This document shows, piece by piece, positions 24,551 to 25,099 of a stretch of DNA of 25,099 nt (its first letter is position 1; the number at the start of each line of letters is the position of its first letter). The notes under the pieces were generated by a model. That model ran no database searches, was not told the origin of the DNA, and was given only the letters and a program-made list of their open reading frames with translations. The position numbers and the translations under genes are program-made. The stretch spans positions 1-25,099 of the forward strand of contig CAZSWV010000016.1 in assembly GCA_964611295.1 (NCBI GenBank), written 5' to 3'. Source of the stretch: B73-G16 sp964611295 (lineage in GTDB: Bacteria; Desulfobacterota; B13-G15).

Positions 24551-24855
24551 CACCTTTTACCCCCCGAGATCTCTTTGCCTTAATTTGACAAAAAAGACGG
24601 CCTTTAGACAAGAGCCATATCACACCGCACAACCTCATCCCCTTGGCTCCCCAACAAATCCTCTCATCCTTCAAGTAGCTCAAGTAGGATCTAACGGTTT
24701 TCTTCCTAAGTAGGCCTTTCCCTTCACACACTACGCTCTTATACATGAAAATTCCGCTTGCAATTTACTTCCATCCTAAACATATGCGTTTTTGAGCTAT
24801 TTTTACTAAAAAATGTGCCAGCTACTTTTGATGTGATCCTTGGGAATGTCTTTAG

Positions 24856-24874
24856 ACAATCACAACTTGATTGT
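24856..24874. repeat. Short AT-rich inverted repeat
   Basis: Arms ACAATCA (24856-24862) and TGATTGT (24868-24874) are perfectly complementary around a 5-base loop. With only two G/C pairs per arm the RNA hairpin would be weak. It lies about 50 bases from the larger inverted repeat. An operator-like dyad for a regulator is possible; nothing in the sequence proves it. Confidence 0.35.
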
Positions 24875-24922
24875 AAGTTTTCCTATGTGTTACGTGCATT
24901 TCGATCCTTTTCCCCAAAACCC

Positions 24923-24960
24923 TTATGCGGTACAGGAGCAAAAACCCCTGTACCGCATAA
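24923..24960. repeat. Perfect 14-bp inverted repeat with 10-nt loop
   Basis: Left arm TTATGCGGTACAGG (24923-24936) and right arm CCTGTACCGCATAA (24947-24960) are exact reverse complements around a loop of 10 bases. It lies 85 nt beyond the 3' end of the minus-strand tRNA. As RNA it would be a stable hairpin, but no T-tract follows on either strand, so a standard intrinsic terminator is not shown. Alternatives are a Rho-assisted or tract-less terminator for the tRNA transcript, a protein-binding dyad, or a small repeated palindrome such as those dispersed between bacterial genes. Confidence 0.8.
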
Positions 24961-25044
24961 TCGATTGATAAATATGATCGGTTTAATGGAGGTAATGGGG
25001 AAAATGGTGTAATGACAAGGTAATAGAGGTTAATCGCCATCATC

Positions 25045-25099
25045 TGGTGGCGGTGCAGGGACTCGAACCCCGGACTCTGCGGATATGAGCCGCATGCTC
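25045..25099 (-). tRNA. tRNA with CAT anticodon (Met or Ile2), 5' part cut by the window edge
   Basis: On the minus strand the visible 3' portion has an anticodon stem TGCGG/CCGCA around loop CTCATAT (anticodon CAT), a T arm CGGGG-TTCGAGT-CCCTG, acceptor strand CACCGCC, discriminator A and encoded CCA (25047-25045). The anticodon stem lacks the three consecutive G-C pairs of initiator tRNA, so this is elongator tRNA-Met or a lysidine-modified tRNA-Ile. The D arm and 5' acceptor strand, needed to separate these, are outside the window. Confidence 0.9.

Larger units (their letters stand above)
24551..25044. other. Noncoding region between the tRNA and the lipoprotein-dprA operon
   Basis: About 490 nt, clearly more AT-rich than the flanking genes. 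Short ORFs on both strands lack good ribosome binding sites and recognisable content. It holds a perfect 14-bp inverted repeat (24923-24960) and a smaller AT-rich one (24856-24874), described separately. The promoter of the minus-strand dprA operon should lie here, but no pair of hexamers close to consensus with correct spacing was found. No CRISPR-type repeats are present. Confidence 0.6.

Noticed and set aside
24585..24590. Plus-strand TTGACA
   Set aside because: No -10-like hexamer at a usable distance and no plus-strand gene downstream.
24519..24746. A 75-codon minus-strand open frame
   Set aside because: Overlaps the lipoprotein gene start, lacks a good ribosome binding site, and has no recognisable domain.
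24758..25012. An 84-codon plus-strand open frame
   Set aside because: It runs through the perfect inverted repeat, has no ribosome binding site and no recognisable content.
1..25099. CRISPR array
   Set aside because: No set of regularly spaced direct repeats was seen on either strand; every stretch outside genes is short or described.

Overview
The window looks like a chromosomal segment of a Gram-negative bacterium, most likely a (probably thermophilic) member of Desulfobacterota/Deltaproteobacteria or a neighbouring phylum. The grounds are the order ispE, tRNA-Gln(TTG), prs, rplY(ctc), pth (an arrangement I associate with deltaproteobacteria such as Geobacter), an apolipoprotein N-acyltransferase, a lipobox-bearing small protein, AGG-rich arginine codons, and proteins rich in Lys, Glu and Arg. 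The assignment is inference; no rRNA is present.

Left region (1-11956, all minus strand): one tightly packed eight-gene defence operon behind a consensus sigma-70 promoter (TTGACA, 18 bp, TATAAT at 11956-11927) and a leader of about 188 nt. In transcription order it encodes a SNF2-type helicase with a C-terminal DUF3883 domain, a Cmr1-like RAMP, a Cmr6-like RAMP with an N-terminal coiled coil, a large Csx11-type Cas10, a Cmr4/Cas7 backbone subunit, a Cmr5/Cas11 small subunit, a Cas5/Cmr3-group RAMP, and a DUF1156 DNA methylase that runs off the left edge. The gene set and the degenerate Cas10 match subtype III-C CRISPR-Cas. Neighbouring genes overlap (often ATGA) or lie 3-13 nt apart, so all eight are probably translated as one unit. 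Cas10 shows neither a cyclase GGDD nor an intact HD pair, while Cmr4 keeps the Asp expected for target-RNA cleavage. No CRISPR array, cas1, cas2, cas6 or Csm6/Csx1-type effector is visible. The unusual point is that the helicase and the methylase, components expected of a restriction-modification or DISARM-like system, bracket a complete type III-C effector in one transcription unit.

Middle region (11972-17772): housekeeping genes. serS (minus) is divergent from the plus-strand run ispE, tRNA-Gln, prs, rplY. Convergent to that run is a minus-strand operon of a cupin phosphomannose isomerase-like gene, a mannose-1-phosphate guanylyltransferase and pth, whose 3' end overlaps rplY.

Right region (17861-25099): polX and ribD overlap on the plus strand. 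Facing them is a minus-strand run of a small lipoprotein, dprA, a DegT/DnrJ aminotransferase and lnt; lnt and ribD overlap by 56 nt tail to tail. A noncoding stretch of about 490 nt (24551-25044) carries a perfect 14-bp inverted repeat and then the 3' part of a CAT-anticodon tRNA on the minus strand at the right edge.

Sample 60-base lines counted by hand give about 60-75% GC from cas10 to the methylase, about 43-48% in cmr1 and the helicase, and about 55% in the housekeeping genes. The defence operon therefore looks compositionally foreign and mosaic.
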